From: Sinorhizobium shofinae
GTDB lineage: Bacteria; Pseudomonadota; Alphaproteobacteria; Rhizobiales; Rhizobiaceae
Assembly (NCBI GenBank): GCA_001704765.1
Contig: MBFK01000006.1
Location: 154,260-218,259 of the forward strand
Length of the DNA stretch: 64,000 nucleotides
Direction: 5' to 3'
Part shown: piece after piece, positions 20,303 to 29,390 of the stretch
How the letters are laid out: every line of letters begins with the position of its first letter
Position numbering within the stretch: the stretch's first letter is position 1
Notes under the pieces: model-generated
The model's database searches: none
The model's input: the letters and a program-made list of their open reading frames with translations, nothing else
What the model was told of the DNA's origin: nothing
Program-made: the position numbers and the translations under genes

Positions 20303-21193
20303 TTACCGGATATAGGCCTGTAAGCCTCTTGCCAGTGCTTCGAAGACGACGCGGCAGCGCGGTGTCGAACGCAGATTTTCGTGCGTGACGAGCCAGGTTT
20401 CGAGTTTCGTCTCGAAGACATCCGGGAGAACGCGCACGAGCTGCGGGTCACGTTTGGCCAGTGGAGTCTGGCAAATGCCAATGCCGAAGCCGGCCCGGAT
20501 GGCCGCGAGCTGCACCAGATTGCTGTCAGCTTTCAACGCAAAGTGAGCAGCCGGGAGATTGGGCGATCGCGACAGGATCGCGCGGATCGCGGCCGTTTCC
20601 CGGTCGTAGCCGATCAGGCTATGCCGGACCAGTTCCTCGATCGTTTCGGGTACGCCGCGACGGTCGAGATAGGAGCGACGCGCGTGGAAGCCGAGCGGTA
20701 CTGCACCGATATGGCGGGCGACGAGCGCTTCCTGCGCCGGCGCGACCATACGCACGGCAATATCGGCCTCCTGGCGCAGAAGATTTTCGACCGCGTCCGA
20801 ACCCGAAAGTTCGACAGTCAATTCCGGATATTGCCGGTTCAATTCGGCAAGGATCGGCGGCAGGACCTCGACGCCAATCACTTCGCTGGCGCTGATGCGC
20901 ACCGTGCCGCCAATCGCGCCCTGCTTTCCGGACGCAGCGCGCAGCAAGCCGGCAGCGGTGGCTGCCAAGGTTTCGGCATAGGGCCGTAGTTCCAGGGCCG
21001 CCTCCGTAGGCAAGAGACCGTGCGGTGAGCGCGTGAACAGGGAGAATCCGACTGCCCCCTCCAACGCGTCGATATGGCGACCGACCGTCGGCTGCGTCAG
21101 CCCAAGTTCGCGCGCGGCCGCCGACAGCGACCCTTCACTCAGCACCATCAGGAAGGTGCGGTAGAAATCCCAACTCGGCTCGGTCCGGCTCAT
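20303..21193 (-). CDS. LysR family transcriptional regulator
   Basis: The 296-residue protein has an N-terminal winged helix (LSEGSLSAAARELGLTQPTVGRHIDALEGAVGFSLFTRSPHGLLPTEA, about 18-65). A LysR substrate-binding domain follows, beginning VRISASEVIGVEVLPPILAEL. It is divergent from the NAD-dependent epimerase gene with 93 bases between starts, the usual arrangement of a LysR regulator and its target. The coinducer is unknown. Confidence 0.87.
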   Translation of the reverse strand: MSRTEPSWDFYRTFLMVLSEGSLSAAARELGLTQPTVGRHIDALEGAVGFSLFTRSPHGLLPTEAALELRPYAETLAATAAGLLRAASGKQGAIGGTVRISASEVIGVEVLPPILAELNRQYPELTVELSGSDAVENLLRQEADIAVRMVAPAQEALVARHIGAVPLGFHARRSYLDRRGVPETIEELVRHSLIGYDRETAAIRAILSRSPNLPAAHFALKADSNLVQLAAIRAGFGIGICQTPLAKRDPQLVRVLPDVFETKLETWLVTHENLRSTPRCRVVFEALARGLQAYIR

Positions 21194-21286
21194 AAATTTT
21201 AGTATAGCCGCAATAGGTATTTAGGCAATTTCGTTTGGCTGGGTTTCCCGCGATCCTTGCGCTCATCGAAACTGATGGAGAGCACG

Positions 21287-22318
21287 ATGAGCAAAAGGCA
21301 GGGCACCGCTCTGGTGTTGGGAGCGACAGGCGGAATCGGCGGAGCCGTGGCGCGAGGTCTGAGGTTGCGCGGCTGGAATATCCGGGCATTGCATCGCGAT
21401 GTCACGAAGGCGGCGAGCAAAGCGCCGGCCTTTGACTGGATCCAAGGCGACGCGATGAATGCAGCCGACGTGCGGGAAGCGGCGGAGGGCGCGGATTTCA
21501 TCATCCATGCCGTCAACCCACCGGGTTATCGCAACTGGGGCGAATTGGTGCTGCCGATGCTCGACAACACCATTGCCGCCGCCAGGGCGGTTGGCGCGCG
21601 CATCCTCCTGCCGGGCTCGATCTACAATTTTGGACCTGATGCCTTTCCGGTCCTCAGCGAGGTCTCGCCGCAGAACCCGCTGACCAAAAAGGGGATGATC
21701 CGCAAGGAGATGGAGGCGAGGCTCAAGTCAGCATCCGAAGCAGGCGTTGGTGTCATCATTCTCAGGGCAGGGGACTTCTTCGGCCCGGATGCCGCGAACA
21801 ACTGGTTTTCGCAAGGGCTGGTCACGCCGGGAAAGGCTCCGGCCGCGATCACCTATCCCGGCCGCAAGGGCATCGCCCACCAATGGGCCTATCTGCCCGA
21901 CACGGCGGAGACGATGGTCCACCTGATCGAGCGCGCCGAAACGCTTCCGGCCTTCGCGGTCTTCCACATGCGTGGCTTTTTCGACGAAGACGGCACGGAG
22001 ATGATCGCCGCGATCAGGCGTGCCACCGGCAAGCCGTATCTCAAGGTGAGGGCGTTTCCCTGGTGGCTCTTGACGATGGCTTATCCCTTTGTGCCTTTTT
22101 TCCGGGAACTGCGCGAGATGCGCTACCTCTGGCTCACGCCGCTCGAAATGCGCAACGATCGCCTGGTTGCAGCGCTGGGCGAGGAACCCCACACGCCGAT
22201 CGATGCAGCGGTCGCCGCCACCCTTGCGTCGCTCGGATGCCTGCCGGCGGAAGCCGAGCGCAACGCCGTTCCCGATCGCCGCACCGATGCGCGGCAAGGC
22301 CTGCAGGTCAATTCTTGA
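21287..22318 (+). CDS. NAD-dependent epimerase/dehydratase family protein
   Basis: This 343-residue extended-SDR protein has the Rossmann motif LVLGATGGIGGAV near residue 12. Next come ADFIIHAVNPPGY, LLPGSIYNFGP in the catalytic Ser/Tyr area, and LRAGDFFGPDAANNWF. The exact YxxxK is not obvious, so the chemistry may differ from sugar epimerases. The ATG of MSKRQGT is preferred because GGAG lies eight bases upstream; two earlier ATGs are possible. The last 11 bases overlap the convergent transglycosylase gene. It is probably controlled by the divergent LysR. Confidence 0.8.
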   Translation: MSKRQGTALVLGATGGIGGAVARGLRLRGWNIRALHRDVTKAASKAPAFDWIQGDAMNAADVREAAEGADFIIHAVNPPGYRNWGELVLPMLDNTIAAARAVGARILLPGSIYNFGPDAFPVLSEVSPQNPLTKKGMIRKEMEARLKSASEAGVGVIILRAGDFFGPDAANNWFSQGLVTPGKAPAAITYPGRKGIAHQWAYLPDTAETMVHLIERAETLPAFAVFHMRGFFDEDGTEMIAAIRRATGKPYLKVRAFPWWLLTMAYPFVPFFRELREMRYLWLTPLEMRNDRLVAALGEEPHTPIDAAVAATLASLGCLPAEAERNAVPDRRTDARQGLQVNS

Positions 22319-23234
22319 AGACAATGCAGGCGCCGCCGCTCCGACGAATGGCGGCGCACAGTTTGTCCGCCTCCGCACGGGTCTGGCGGCCAATGCGCGC
22401 GGCGTAGCGTATTCTGCCACCGAAGCTGCCATTGCGCTCGCGCAACACGAGCGCCTTTTCGCCGCTGATCGGCGCCGGCAGTCTCTTTACGGCGTTCAGA
22501 AACAGGCGGTGCGCGATGGTTTTTCGCTGGTGGGCTGCCAGTTGAACGCCCCAGGGCGCCCAAGCGGCCTCGTCCACGACGACGATCTCGCGCAGCCGCC
22601 GGGTGCTGGCGAGCGCAACGCAGCCATCCAGGAAGCTCTTGTTCTTATCGAGCGCAAGGTCGAGCGATTTGGGCGGGTTGTCGCGCCAGTCCTCCACCGG
22701 GTGGGCAGTAATCGCCAGAACGTATTCGCGTGTCTCGTAAGGCAGCCAATCAATCTCGAGAAACCGCTCGAGCCCGGCCTCTCCGGCATTGTAGGCGGCT
22801 GCTGCGAAACCGAGATTGCCGTAGCGGAGCTTGAGTTCGCTCAAATACTCGGCCGACTTGCCGAGGGCCGCCACGGCGTCAAAGCTGTTGGACAGGCCGC
22901 GCAGCTTTGCCGTCCCGGGCATGAACTGGGCAATCCCTTCGGCGCCCTTCGGGCTGACGGCGTCCGGTTGAAACAGGCTTTCGCGCCAGATCAGCCGCGC
23001 GAAGAAAGGCGCTGGCAGACCGTTTGCCTCAGCATAGTGTTCGATCATGCCGCACACGTCCCGGGCAAAATTCTCTCGGCTGATGCAGAGGGGGACCGAC
23101 GGATTTACCGCGGAGATGCCAGAATAGAGGCATTTCCGCGTCGCGACCGGAGCGTCGGTTCGGGCCTCAGCGACGCCGGCAGAGGTCGTTGCGATCAGCA
23201 GCCCGGCCCCGGCAGCGCGCGCCAGACGTCCCAT
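22308..23234 (-). CDS. lytic transglycosylase (SLT domain) with SPOR-like C-terminus
   Basis: The protein is exported: MGRLARAAGAGLLIATTSAGVAEA is a signal peptide. A soluble lytic transglycosylase domain follows, with ARLIWRESLFQPDAVSPKGAEGIAQFMPGTA (catalytic Glu in RES) and GNLGFAAAAYNAGEAGLERFL. The C-terminal 60 residues (RIRYAARIGRQTRAEADKLCAAIRRSGGACIVF) look like a SPOR peptidoglycan-binding repeat. It would cleave peptidoglycan in the periplasm. The start at 23234 is chosen because the signal peptide begins there and GGAG lies seven bases upstream; the frame stays open 33 codons further. Confidence 0.85.
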   Translation of the reverse strand: MGRLARAAGAGLLIATTSAGVAEARTDAPVATRKCLYSGISAVNPSVPLCISRENFARDVCGMIEHYAEANGLPAPFFARLIWRESLFQPDAVSPKGAEGIAQFMPGTAKLRGLSNSFDAVAALGKSAEYLSELKLRYGNLGFAAAAYNAGEAGLERFLEIDWLPYETREYVLAITAHPVEDWRDNPPKSLDLALDKNKSFLDGCVALASTRRLREIVVVDEAAWAPWGVQLAAHQRKTIAHRLFLNAVKRLPAPISGEKALVLRERNGSFGGRIRYAARIGRQTRAEADKLCAAIRRSGGACIVFKN

Positions 23235-23356
23235 TTGGCTGCTCCAGATGCGGCATCGGCCCGCTCTGCCTTGCTCGACCATGCGGCTCCTCAGCGACGA
23301 ACGAGCGTGCATAGATAGCATCTTCGCCGACAACGAGAAACCGCCGGTGCGCGGTT

Positions 23357-23881
23357 TCAGATCGGAGAACCCGTACGCAGGATCAATTGCATGAAGGTCA
23401 GGTCAAGCCAGCGACCGAATTTCGTACCGACCTCCTTCATATGGCCGGTCTGCTCAAAGCCCAGATGTTGGTGCAGGCGGATCGAGGGAACGTTGCCCGA
23501 CTCGATCCCAGCTATCATCACATGCTTACCGAGCGCCTCGGCGCGCTCGATCAAGGCGACCATTAGCCCCCGGCCTATTCCGCCGCCGCGCTGATCCTCG
23601 CGCACATAGACCGAGTGCTCGGCCGTGTGGCGGTATCCGTCGAAGGCGCGCCATTCGCCAAAGGAGGCATAGCCGACGACATTGCCCCGGTCGGAAACGG
23701 CAACAAGGACTGGAAACCCGCTGGCATTTCGTGCTCTCAGCCAGGCCGCACGGTTGGCGACATCGACCGGGGTTTCATTCCAGATCGCCGTCGTGTTCGC
23801 CACCGCATCATTGTAGATGTCGCAAATCGCCTGGAGATCGGCTTCAATGGCATCCCGGATTTCGGCTTGCCGTTGGCTCAG
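23357..23881 (-). CDS. phosphinothricin-acetyltransferase-like GNAT enzyme with no standard start codon
   Basis: ANTTAIWNETPVDVANRAAWL and EDQRGGGIGRGLMVALIERAEALG are typical of the Pat/Bar/MddA group of GNAT N-acetyltransferases, which acylate phosphinothricin, methionine sulfoximine or similar amines. Coding similarity clearly extends upstream of the first usable start (GTG at 23803): AEIRDAIEADLQAICDIYNDA supplies the first strand and helix of the fold. In that extension the frame holds no ATG, GTG or TTG back to the stop, only a CTG at 23881 (174 aa, the family's normal length). Either CTG or ATT starts translation, or a former start has mutated. Confidence 0.7.
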   Translation of the reverse strand: MSQRQAEIRDAIEADLQAICDIYNDAVANTTAIWNETPVDVANRAAWLRARNASGFPVLVAVSDRGNVVGYASFGEWRAFDGYRHTAEHSVYVREDQRGGGIGRGLMVALIERAEALGKHVMIAGIESGNVPSIRLHQHLGFEQTGHMKEVGTKFGRWLDLTFMQLILRTGSPI

Positions 23882-24013
23882 TCGACGACATCGCTACAGG
23901 CACGACAATACGAGGCTCTCGCCTTGGGATATCGCCCCACAAATACCTCGGAGTAGTCCGTGCAACCCCGGCGTCGATGAGGAGAGCATCAAGGATGCAA
24001 TCTTTACGAGGGT

Positions 24014-24130
24014 AAAAAAAGAGGGCCACAAGCGAACTTGGGCCCTGTCAGTTGTGAAGGTTTCAAAACCTCCAGAGGGGAACAGCTGATGCGACGGCCG
24101 GGGAGGAGAAAGCCGCCAGATGCACCAACT
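24014..24130 (-). ncRNA. abcR: AbcR small RNA (alpha-r15 family), copy distal to lsrB
   Basis: This is a trans-acting sRNA of about 117 nt, the Hfq-dependent family that silences many ABC-transporter mRNAs in rhizobia, Agrobacterium and Brucella. Seen on the minus strand: a 5' region ending in the unpaired anti-Shine-Dalgarno motif CUCCUCCCC (about 24100-24108), then GUUCCCCUCUGGAGG (24083-24069). A terminator follows, stem GGGCC.CAAG-UUCG-CUUG.GGCCC, with seven U. A near TATGAT -10 element precedes the proposed 5' end. Copy naming (AbcR1 or AbcR2) is not decided. Ends are estimated from the paired copies. Confidence 0.85.
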
Positions 24131-24213
24131 GAAAATCATATGGGGAGCATCGCGGCCGCATTCAATGGCTCCGCGGGAGATTTTCGCAACTGAAGGCTGT
24201 GGGTGCTGCGGGC

Positions 24214-24334
24214 AAAAAAAAGAGGGCCACAAGAAAACTTGGGCCCTTGTAGTTGTGAAGGTAATTAGAACCTCCAGAGGGGAACAGCTGCTGCGGTGGC
24301 ACTGGGAGGAGAAGCCACCAAAGATGCATCAGCT
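24214..24334 (-). ncRNA. abcR: AbcR small RNA (alpha-r15 family), copy next to lsrB
   Basis: This second tandem copy, about 121 nt, shares the 20-nt core CAGCTGTTCCCCTCTGGAGG and the terminator with the first. The 5' half differs (CTTCTCCTCCCAG at the first target-binding motif), so the two RNAs probably share some targets and differ in others. Its 3' end has eight U. It lies just downstream of the LysR gene lsrB on the same strand. In related bacteria (VtlR in Brucella and Agrobacterium) that regulator activates a neighbouring abcR gene. Confidence 0.85.
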
Positions 24335-24541
24335 GGGTTTGGTATGCTGCTTTTTTGGGCGAGGAGCAATCATTTAATATGCATGACAGCCATGCCCTCT
24401 GCGCATTCCTGCATATTTTTGCATCGCACTATCGCACTGCGTTGCGCCACGGTTTAGTAGCGCAATGAAAAGTCGTCTAAAAAGCAATGGCTTAACAACG
24501 GGACTGGCAATTGCTCATAAATCGAGCAATCGCGCCGAGCG

Positions 24542-25438
24542 TTAAAAATTCCAGTTGCGCGCCTTGGCGACGATATAGTCGCGGAAGACCTTTAGCTTCG
24601 CGGCGTTCTTCATTTCGTCCGGATAGCAGAAATAGGTATCGAATGAGGGGATGTCGGCGCTGATCGGGAGCTGGATCAAACCGGGATCCCGACCGACGAT
24701 GTAGTCGGGGAGCATGGCAATGCCGATGCCGAGCAGGCAGGCGCGCTTGATCGAGGTTTGACTGTTGATCTGCAAGTGCGATACGCGCGGGTTGTCCGGA
24801 TCCCGTCCGGCGATCTCCAACCAGTTCACGTCAAGCAGATAGTTGGGTGCCGGTTCGCCGAAGGTAATGATGCGGTGGTTGTCCAGGTCCTGGATCGACT
24901 GCGGCTCGCCGTGTTTGTTGATGTAAGAGGGCGCGGCATAGATGTGCATGTGCACCGTGAAAAGCTTGCGCTGGATCAAGTCCGATTGTTGCGGCTGGCG
25001 CAAGCGGATGGCGCAGTCGGCATGCCGCATGTTCACGTCGAGCTCTTCATTGTCGAGAATGAGCTGCACCTGGACGTCCGGGTAGAGCGCCATGAATTCC
25101 TGGATCTTGTCGGTCAGCCAGCCCTGGCCGAGGCCGACGGTCGTGGTGATGCGCAACTTGCCGCTCGGCTTGTCGGTCGTCTCGCTGAGCTGCGCCTTGA
25201 CGCTCTCGAGCTTCATCAGCACTTCGTGCGCCGTCCGATAGAGCATCTCGCCCTGTTCGGTCAGAATCAAACCGCGCGCGTGGCGATGAAACAGCTTGAT
25301 GCCGACATCCTGCTCGAGCGCGCTGACCTGCCGACTGATTGCGGATTGCGAAAGATGGAGTTTGTCTGCCGCATGCGTGAACGAGCCAGCCTCTGCCGCC
25401 GCATGAAATATGCGCAGTTTGTCCCAGTCTAGCGACAT
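24542..25438 (-). CDS. lsrB: LysR family regulator LsrB/VtlR
   Basis: The 298-residue LysR protein has a winged helix at residues 1-62 (FHAAAEAGSFTHAADKLHLSQSAISRQVSALEQ) and a binding domain from about 93. It contains exactly three Cys (142, 234, 271), fitting LsrB of S. meliloti, a redox-responsive regulator needed for symbiosis, LPS and glutathione genes. Gene order abcR-abcR-lsrB-trxB supports the assignment. The ATG at 25438 follows GGGGGA at a good distance; an ATG four codons upstream gives the 302-residue numbering. Likely role: controls abcR and envelope or redox genes. Confidence 0.9.
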   Translation of the reverse strand: MSLDWDKLRIFHAAAEAGSFTHAADKLHLSQSAISRQVSALEQDVGIKLFHRHARGLILTEQGEMLYRTAHEVLMKLESVKAQLSETTDKPSGKLRITTTVGLGQGWLTDKIQEFMALYPDVQVQLILDNEELDVNMRHADCAIRLRQPQQSDLIQRKLFTVHMHIYAAPSYINKHGEPQSIQDLDNHRIITFGEPAPNYLLDVNWLEIAGRDPDNPRVSHLQINSQTSIKRACLLGIGIAMLPDYIVGRDPGLIQLPISADIPSFDTYFCYPDEMKNAAKLKVFRDYIVAKARNWNF

Positions 25439-25554
25439 GAAATCCCCCATAAAGGACCGTTCGGAGGAACCGGGCAGAGTCCTCCGCGCGTCACCGATGC
25501 GTCTGTTCCCACGCAGGGCCGCGCCTTCGAGACGTCAGCCCCGTTTTGCAGCTT

Positions 25555-26529
25555 CTATTCGGCTGCAATTGCGACGGGCATATGACCCGCCAGATATTTC
25601 TCCGCCTCGAGCGCTGCCATGCAGCCCATCCCCGCGGCGGTGACCGCCTGACGATAGATGTCGTCGGTCACGTCGCCGGCAGCAAAGACCCCGGCGACAT
25701 CGGTCGCGGTCGAATCCGGCGCTGTCCAGAGATAGCCGTTGGGCTTCTGGCGCAGCTTGGCCTTGAAAAGCTCCACGGCCGGCGCATGACCGATGGCCAC
25801 GAAGACGCCATCGGTCGTCATTTCGGAAATAGCGCCGGTCTTCGTATTGCGAAGCTTCACGCCGTTGACCGAGGCCGGCATCGGCGGTTTTGCCGGTGTA
25901 CCGAGATATTCGACCACTTCATGATCCCAAACGACTTTGACGTTCGACTTGGCGAACAGACGTTCCTGGAGAATCTTTTCGGCCCGGAATGCATCCCGAC
26001 GGTGAACGACCGTGACCGTCTTGGCGAGATTCGAGAGATAGAGCGCCTCCTCGACGGCGGAGTTGCCGCCGCCGACGACGACGACGTCCTTGTTGCGATA
26101 GAAGAAGCCATCGCAGGTGGCGCAGGCGGAAACGCCGAAGCCCATGAAGTTCGGCTCGGTCTCGATCCCGAGCCACTTGGCCTTGGCGCCGGTCGCGATG
26201 ATCAGGGCGTCGGTTGTCCATTCGGTGCCGCTGTCGGTCCTGATACGGAATGGCCGCACGGAAAGATCGACATCGGTGACGATGTCGTTGACGATCTCCG
26301 CGCCGACATGCATCGCCTGCTTCAGCATCTGCTCCATCATCCAGGGACCCTGGACCGGATCGGCATAGCCCGGATAGTTTTCCACATCCGTGGTGATCAT
26401 CAGCTGGCCGCCTTGCTCCATGCCGGCAATGAGCACGGGCGAAAGCATGGCGCGGGCCGTATAAATCGCTGCCGTGTAGCCGGCAGGGCCGGAGCCGATG
26501 ATCAGCACTTTGGTGTGGCGGGCGGTCAT
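25555..26529 (-). CDS. trxB: thioredoxin-disulfide reductase
   Basis: The 324-residue FAD/NADPH enzyme reduces thioredoxin in the cytoplasm. It shows the FAD motif GSGPAGYTAAIY near residue 12, the redox-active CATC in SACATCDGFFYRN, the NADPH motif GGGNSAVEEALYL and the second FAD motif GVFAAGDVTD. The ATG follows AAGGACC. It is upstream of lsrB on the same strand with a 104-base gap, so the two may share a transcript; a redox link between them is plausible because LsrB carries reactive Cys. Confidence 0.97.
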   Translation of the reverse strand: MTARHTKVLIIGSGPAGYTAAIYTARAMLSPVLIAGMEQGGQLMITTDVENYPGYADPVQGPWMMEQMLKQAMHVGAEIVNDIVTDVDLSVRPFRIRTDSGTEWTTDALIIATGAKAKWLGIETEPNFMGFGVSACATCDGFFYRNKDVVVVGGGNSAVEEALYLSNLAKTVTVVHRRDAFRAEKILQERLFAKSNVKVVWDHEVVEYLGTPAKPPMPASVNGVKLRNTKTGAISEMTTDGVFVAIGHAPAVELFKAKLRQKPNGYLWTAPDSTATDVAGVFAAGDVTDDIYRQAVTAAGMGCMAALEAEKYLAGHMPVAIAAE

Positions 26530-26945
26530 GCTTTGGTCCTTAATTCGCCGGACAGCCTGCTAGCCGGTGTCCGGTTCGGTTCGATGCTGGAAAAATATCG
26601 CCTTAGTTTAGGTATTCACAGCGCGCTCTTTCAAGGGCACCGCTGCTGATACACACAAGTGGTTGCGTCCGCACCATGAAATTGACACCAGATCGGGCAT
26701 TTTTGCATCGTTTTTCTATGGAAAACGGCCAATCAGCTGTCTGGAGGTCGGCCAGGTGCATGGCCGCCGGAGACGGCAGAAAGGTTTTTGTGCACGCAAC
26801 GCCTTGCACTCTCGTTCAGGGACGCAGTTACGTGCTACCCAAAGGATGAAGAATATCGCCTCAGCGAGACAGACTCGTCCCACTAGGGAGCGGCGGGCAA
26901 GAGGGAACCTCGTCGAGCGGGGTCCATGGAAACGGGGATTGGCAA
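26530..26945. other. divergent trxB/lrp intergenic region
   Basis: These 416 bases between two divergent genes must hold both promoters. A TTGACA element on the plus strand (about 26685) is the only promoter-like hexamer noted, and a fitting -10 was not found. No gene, repeat or RNA signal was recognised. Confidence 0.4.
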
Positions 26946-27416
26946 ATGGTCTTACGCGTCGACCTCGATGCAATCGACATGAAAATCCTGCGCGAGTTGC
27001 AAGGCAATGGCCGCATGACGAATGTGGAATTGGCCGAACGCGTGGGCATCTCGGCGCCGCCATGCCTGCGCCGCGTTCGCAAACTCGAGGAAGCCGGCGT
27101 TATTCGAGGCTACCGCGCGCTTCTGAACGCCTCCGCGCTCGGCTACGACCTCGTTGCCTTTTGCATGGTCGGCCTCAAGCACCAGTCGGATGCCAATCTC
27201 AAGGCCTTTGCCGCCCGCACTGCATCATGGCCGCTCGTCCGCGAGGCCTGGATGGTCTCGGGTGAATCCGACTTTCTGCTTCAGTGCGTCGCCGAGAACC
27301 TTGCGGCCTTTCAGGATTTCGTTATTGAAGAGCTCACTGCGACCGACAATGTCGATACAGTACGAACGATGCTGACGATCCGCCAAGTGAAGGACGCCTG
27401 CCAGGTGGAGATCTAG
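26946..27416 (+). CDS. lrp: Lrp/AsnC family transcriptional regulator
   Basis: The 156-residue protein has an N-terminal helix-turn-helix (DMKILRELQGNGRMTNVELAERVGISAPPCLRRVRKLEEAGVIRGYRALLN) and a C-terminal RAM ligand-binding domain (GESDFLLQCVAENLAAFQDFVIEEL). These regulators sense amino acids, often leucine or branched chains. In S. meliloti an lrp gene lies beside the lps core cluster, as here. The ATG follows GGGGATT. The next gene starts 110 bases downstream on the same strand. Confidence 0.9.
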   Translation: MVLRVDLDAIDMKILRELQGNGRMTNVELAERVGISAPPCLRRVRKLEEAGVIRGYRALLNASALGYDLVAFCMVGLKHQSDANLKAFAARTASWPLVREAWMVSGESDFLLQCVAENLAAFQDFVIEELTATDNVDTVRTMLTIRQVKDACQVEI

Positions 27417-27526
27417 CGAAGCATCGCCGTTGCCATTCAATCGGGGCGAGCTGGGCTGCAGAACCCTGTACACTCGCTCGACAAGAGCCCCTTCGCGCCA
27501 CGCACGCGGCCGGTCAGAAGATCTCC

Positions 27527-28339
27527 ATGACGCCAAAGCTCCCGCTTTCCGCTTTCATCATCTGCTTGAACGAGGAGGCCTATCTCGGCAATTGCATCGA
27601 GAGCCTCAAGCAATGCGCGGAGATCGTGATCGTTGATTCCGGCTCGACCGACGGGACGGCGACGCTGGTGCAATCTTACATCGACAAGGGCTGGCCCATC
27701 CGCTTCATGTATGAGCCGTGGCGCGGTTATGCCGGCCAGAAGCAATTCGCGCTGGAAAAATGCGATCAGCCATGGTGTTTCAACATTGATGCCGACGAGC
27801 GCTTCGACGAGCAGCTCAAAGCTCTGCTGCCTTCGCTCTTGAACGCCCCGGAAGACATCGTCGGTTGGAGGGTGGCGCGCCGCCCGTACCTGATCGGCTA
27901 CGGTTACACACCTGAAAAGGCCCATGAAAGGCGCAATCTGCGGATGATCCGCAACGGCCGCGGCCGCTACGATCTCAACCAGACGGTGCACGAGGGCATT
28001 GTTCCAGACGGCAAAGTCGGTGCGGCACCAACCGGCAGTCTTTTGCATTACCGGCCGCTGATCATTGACGAACAGATTCTCAAGGAAAACAAGTATTCGA
28101 CGCTGAAGGCGGATCAGCAATTTGCGGAAGGCAAACCGCCGCGCCCATACAAGATGCTGTTTGGTCCGCCGCTCTATTTCTACCGACTCTACTTCCGCAA
28201 TGGTCTGTGGCGCTGCGGCTTTCCGGGTTTCATCGAAGCGATGACCGGGTCGGTCTACGCGTTCTTGACCGCCGCCAAGGTCTATCAGCGGCATGCGTTG
28301 AAAGCCCGGCCAAACGTCGACGATGCGCTGTCCCGTTAA
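27527..28339 (+). CDS. lpsC: family 2 glycosyltransferase, LPS core biosynthesis
   Basis: The 270-residue GT2 enzyme is WaaE/KdtX-like: SAFIICLNEEAYLGNCIESLKQC at the start, IVDSGSTDGT and NIDADERFDEQ as sugar-nucleotide and metal-binding motifs, and an amphipathic C-terminal region (LFGPPLYFYRLYFRNGLWRCGFPGF) likely to lie on the membrane. It transfers a sugar to the LPS core on the cytoplasmic face. The name follows the S. meliloti order lpsB-lpsE-lpsD-lpsC-lrp; the exact sugar is not shown by the sequence. It starts the lpsC-lpsD-lpsE run. Confidence 0.8.
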   Translation: MTPKLPLSAFIICLNEEAYLGNCIESLKQCAEIVIVDSGSTDGTATLVQSYIDKGWPIRFMYEPWRGYAGQKQFALEKCDQPWCFNIDADERFDEQLKALLPSLLNAPEDIVGWRVARRPYLIGYGYTPEKAHERRNLRMIRNGRGRYDLNQTVHEGIVPDGKVGAAPTGSLLHYRPLIIDEQILKENKYSTLKADQQFAEGKPPRPYKMLFGPPLYFYRLYFRNGLWRCGFPGFIEAMTGSVYAFLTAAKVYQRHALKARPNVDDALSR

Positions 28340-28358
28340 TGCCTGGAAAGGGTGACGT

Positions 28359-29390
28359 ATGAAAGTCATGCATATTCATTTTGGCAAGGAAGGCGGCGCC
28401 GAACGTTTCTTCGTGAACCTGGTCAACGCCTTGCATGACAGGGGCGTCGAGCAGCGCGCACTAATCCGACCCGGGCGCAGCTGGCGCAGTGAAATCGAGG
28501 GTAGTGCGGAGATCTACGAAGGCGTCTTCCGACGGATTTCGTTGTCGCGATTTTTCCTGCGGTGGCGGATATCGCGCGTCCTCAGGGAGTTCCGGCCCGA
28601 CGTCATCATGGCCTGGCAGTTGCGCGCCAGCCGCTTCATGCCTTCTTACAAGAACGCCTTGCGCATTTCTCGTCTTGGCGACTATCCGGAGCATCTCGGC
28701 TACTACACCAATGTCGAGACATTGGTCTGCATCACCCCGGACATCGCCGCCAAGGTACGCGAATTCGGATGGCGCCGCGGCGTCGAGGTGATCGCGAATT
28801 TCACGCGTGCCACGCCCGTCGTCCCGATCGCGCGTTCGGAGATGCAAACGCCCGCCGAAGCTTTCGTCGTCGTCGGCATGGGGCGTTTCGTCAAGCGCAA
28901 GGGCTTCGACGGGCTGCTTCGTGCCATCCAGAAGGTCGACGGTGCCTATCTTTGGCTGCTCGGAGACGGGCCTGAACGGGATGAGTTGGAACGGTTGGCC
29001 GACAAATTGGGCGTGCGCGATCGTGTTCGCTTTCCCGGGTGGCAGACCAATGCCTATGGCTATCTCGCCGCCGGTGACGTCTTCGCGATCAATTCGTCGC
29101 ATGAGCCTCTTGGCAACGTGTGCTTCGAGGGCTGGGGCGCCGGCAAGCCGACCATCGCGTCACGAGCCGAAGGGCCTTCGTGGGTGATGACGCATGAGCG
29201 TGATGCATTGATGGTGGACTGCGGCGCCGACGAGGGCCTCGCAAACGCGATCCGCAGGCTGCGGGACGATCCGGGGCTACGCGAACGGTTGAGTGCCGGC
29301 GGCCGCGAAACGCTGCGTACGCGCTTTTCCGAGGAGGCGATTACTGACGCCTATCTCGAGCTCTTCGCAAAAGGTGCTGCTCGTCGATGA
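28359..29390 (+). CDS. lpsD: GT4 glycosyltransferase, LPS core biosynthesis
   Basis: The 343-residue GT-B enzyme shows the donor-site region of family 4: GMGRFVKRKGFDGLLRAIQ, LWLLGDGPERDELERLAD, RVRFPGWQTNAYGYLAAGDVFAINSSHEPLGNVCFEGWGAG with the ExxxxxxxE-like motif. The beginning MKVMHIHFGKEGGAERFFV is almost repeated by the next gene, so the two are tandem paralogues. The start follows GGGTGACGT, 19 bases after lpsC. Its stop overlaps the lpsE start (ATGA). Confidence 0.83.
   Translation: MKVMHIHFGKEGGAERFFVNLVNALHDRGVEQRALIRPGRSWRSEIEGSAEIYEGVFRRISLSRFFLRWRISRVLREFRPDVIMAWQLRASRFMPSYKNALRISRLGDYPEHLGYYTNVETLVCITPDIAAKVREFGWRRGVEVIANFTRATPVVPIARSEMQTPAEAFVVVGMGRFVKRKGFDGLLRAIQKVDGAYLWLLGDGPERDELERLADKLGVRDRVRFPGWQTNAYGYLAAGDVFAINSSHEPLGNVCFEGWGAGKPTIASRAEGPSWVMTHERDALMVDCGADEGLANAIRRLRDDPGLRERLSAGGRETLRTRFSEEAITDAYLELFAKGAARR

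Noticed and set aside
24014..24334. CRISPR-like reading of the two repeats
   Set aside because: Only two units of about 120 bases with U-tailed terminators inside each; they are tandem sRNA genes.
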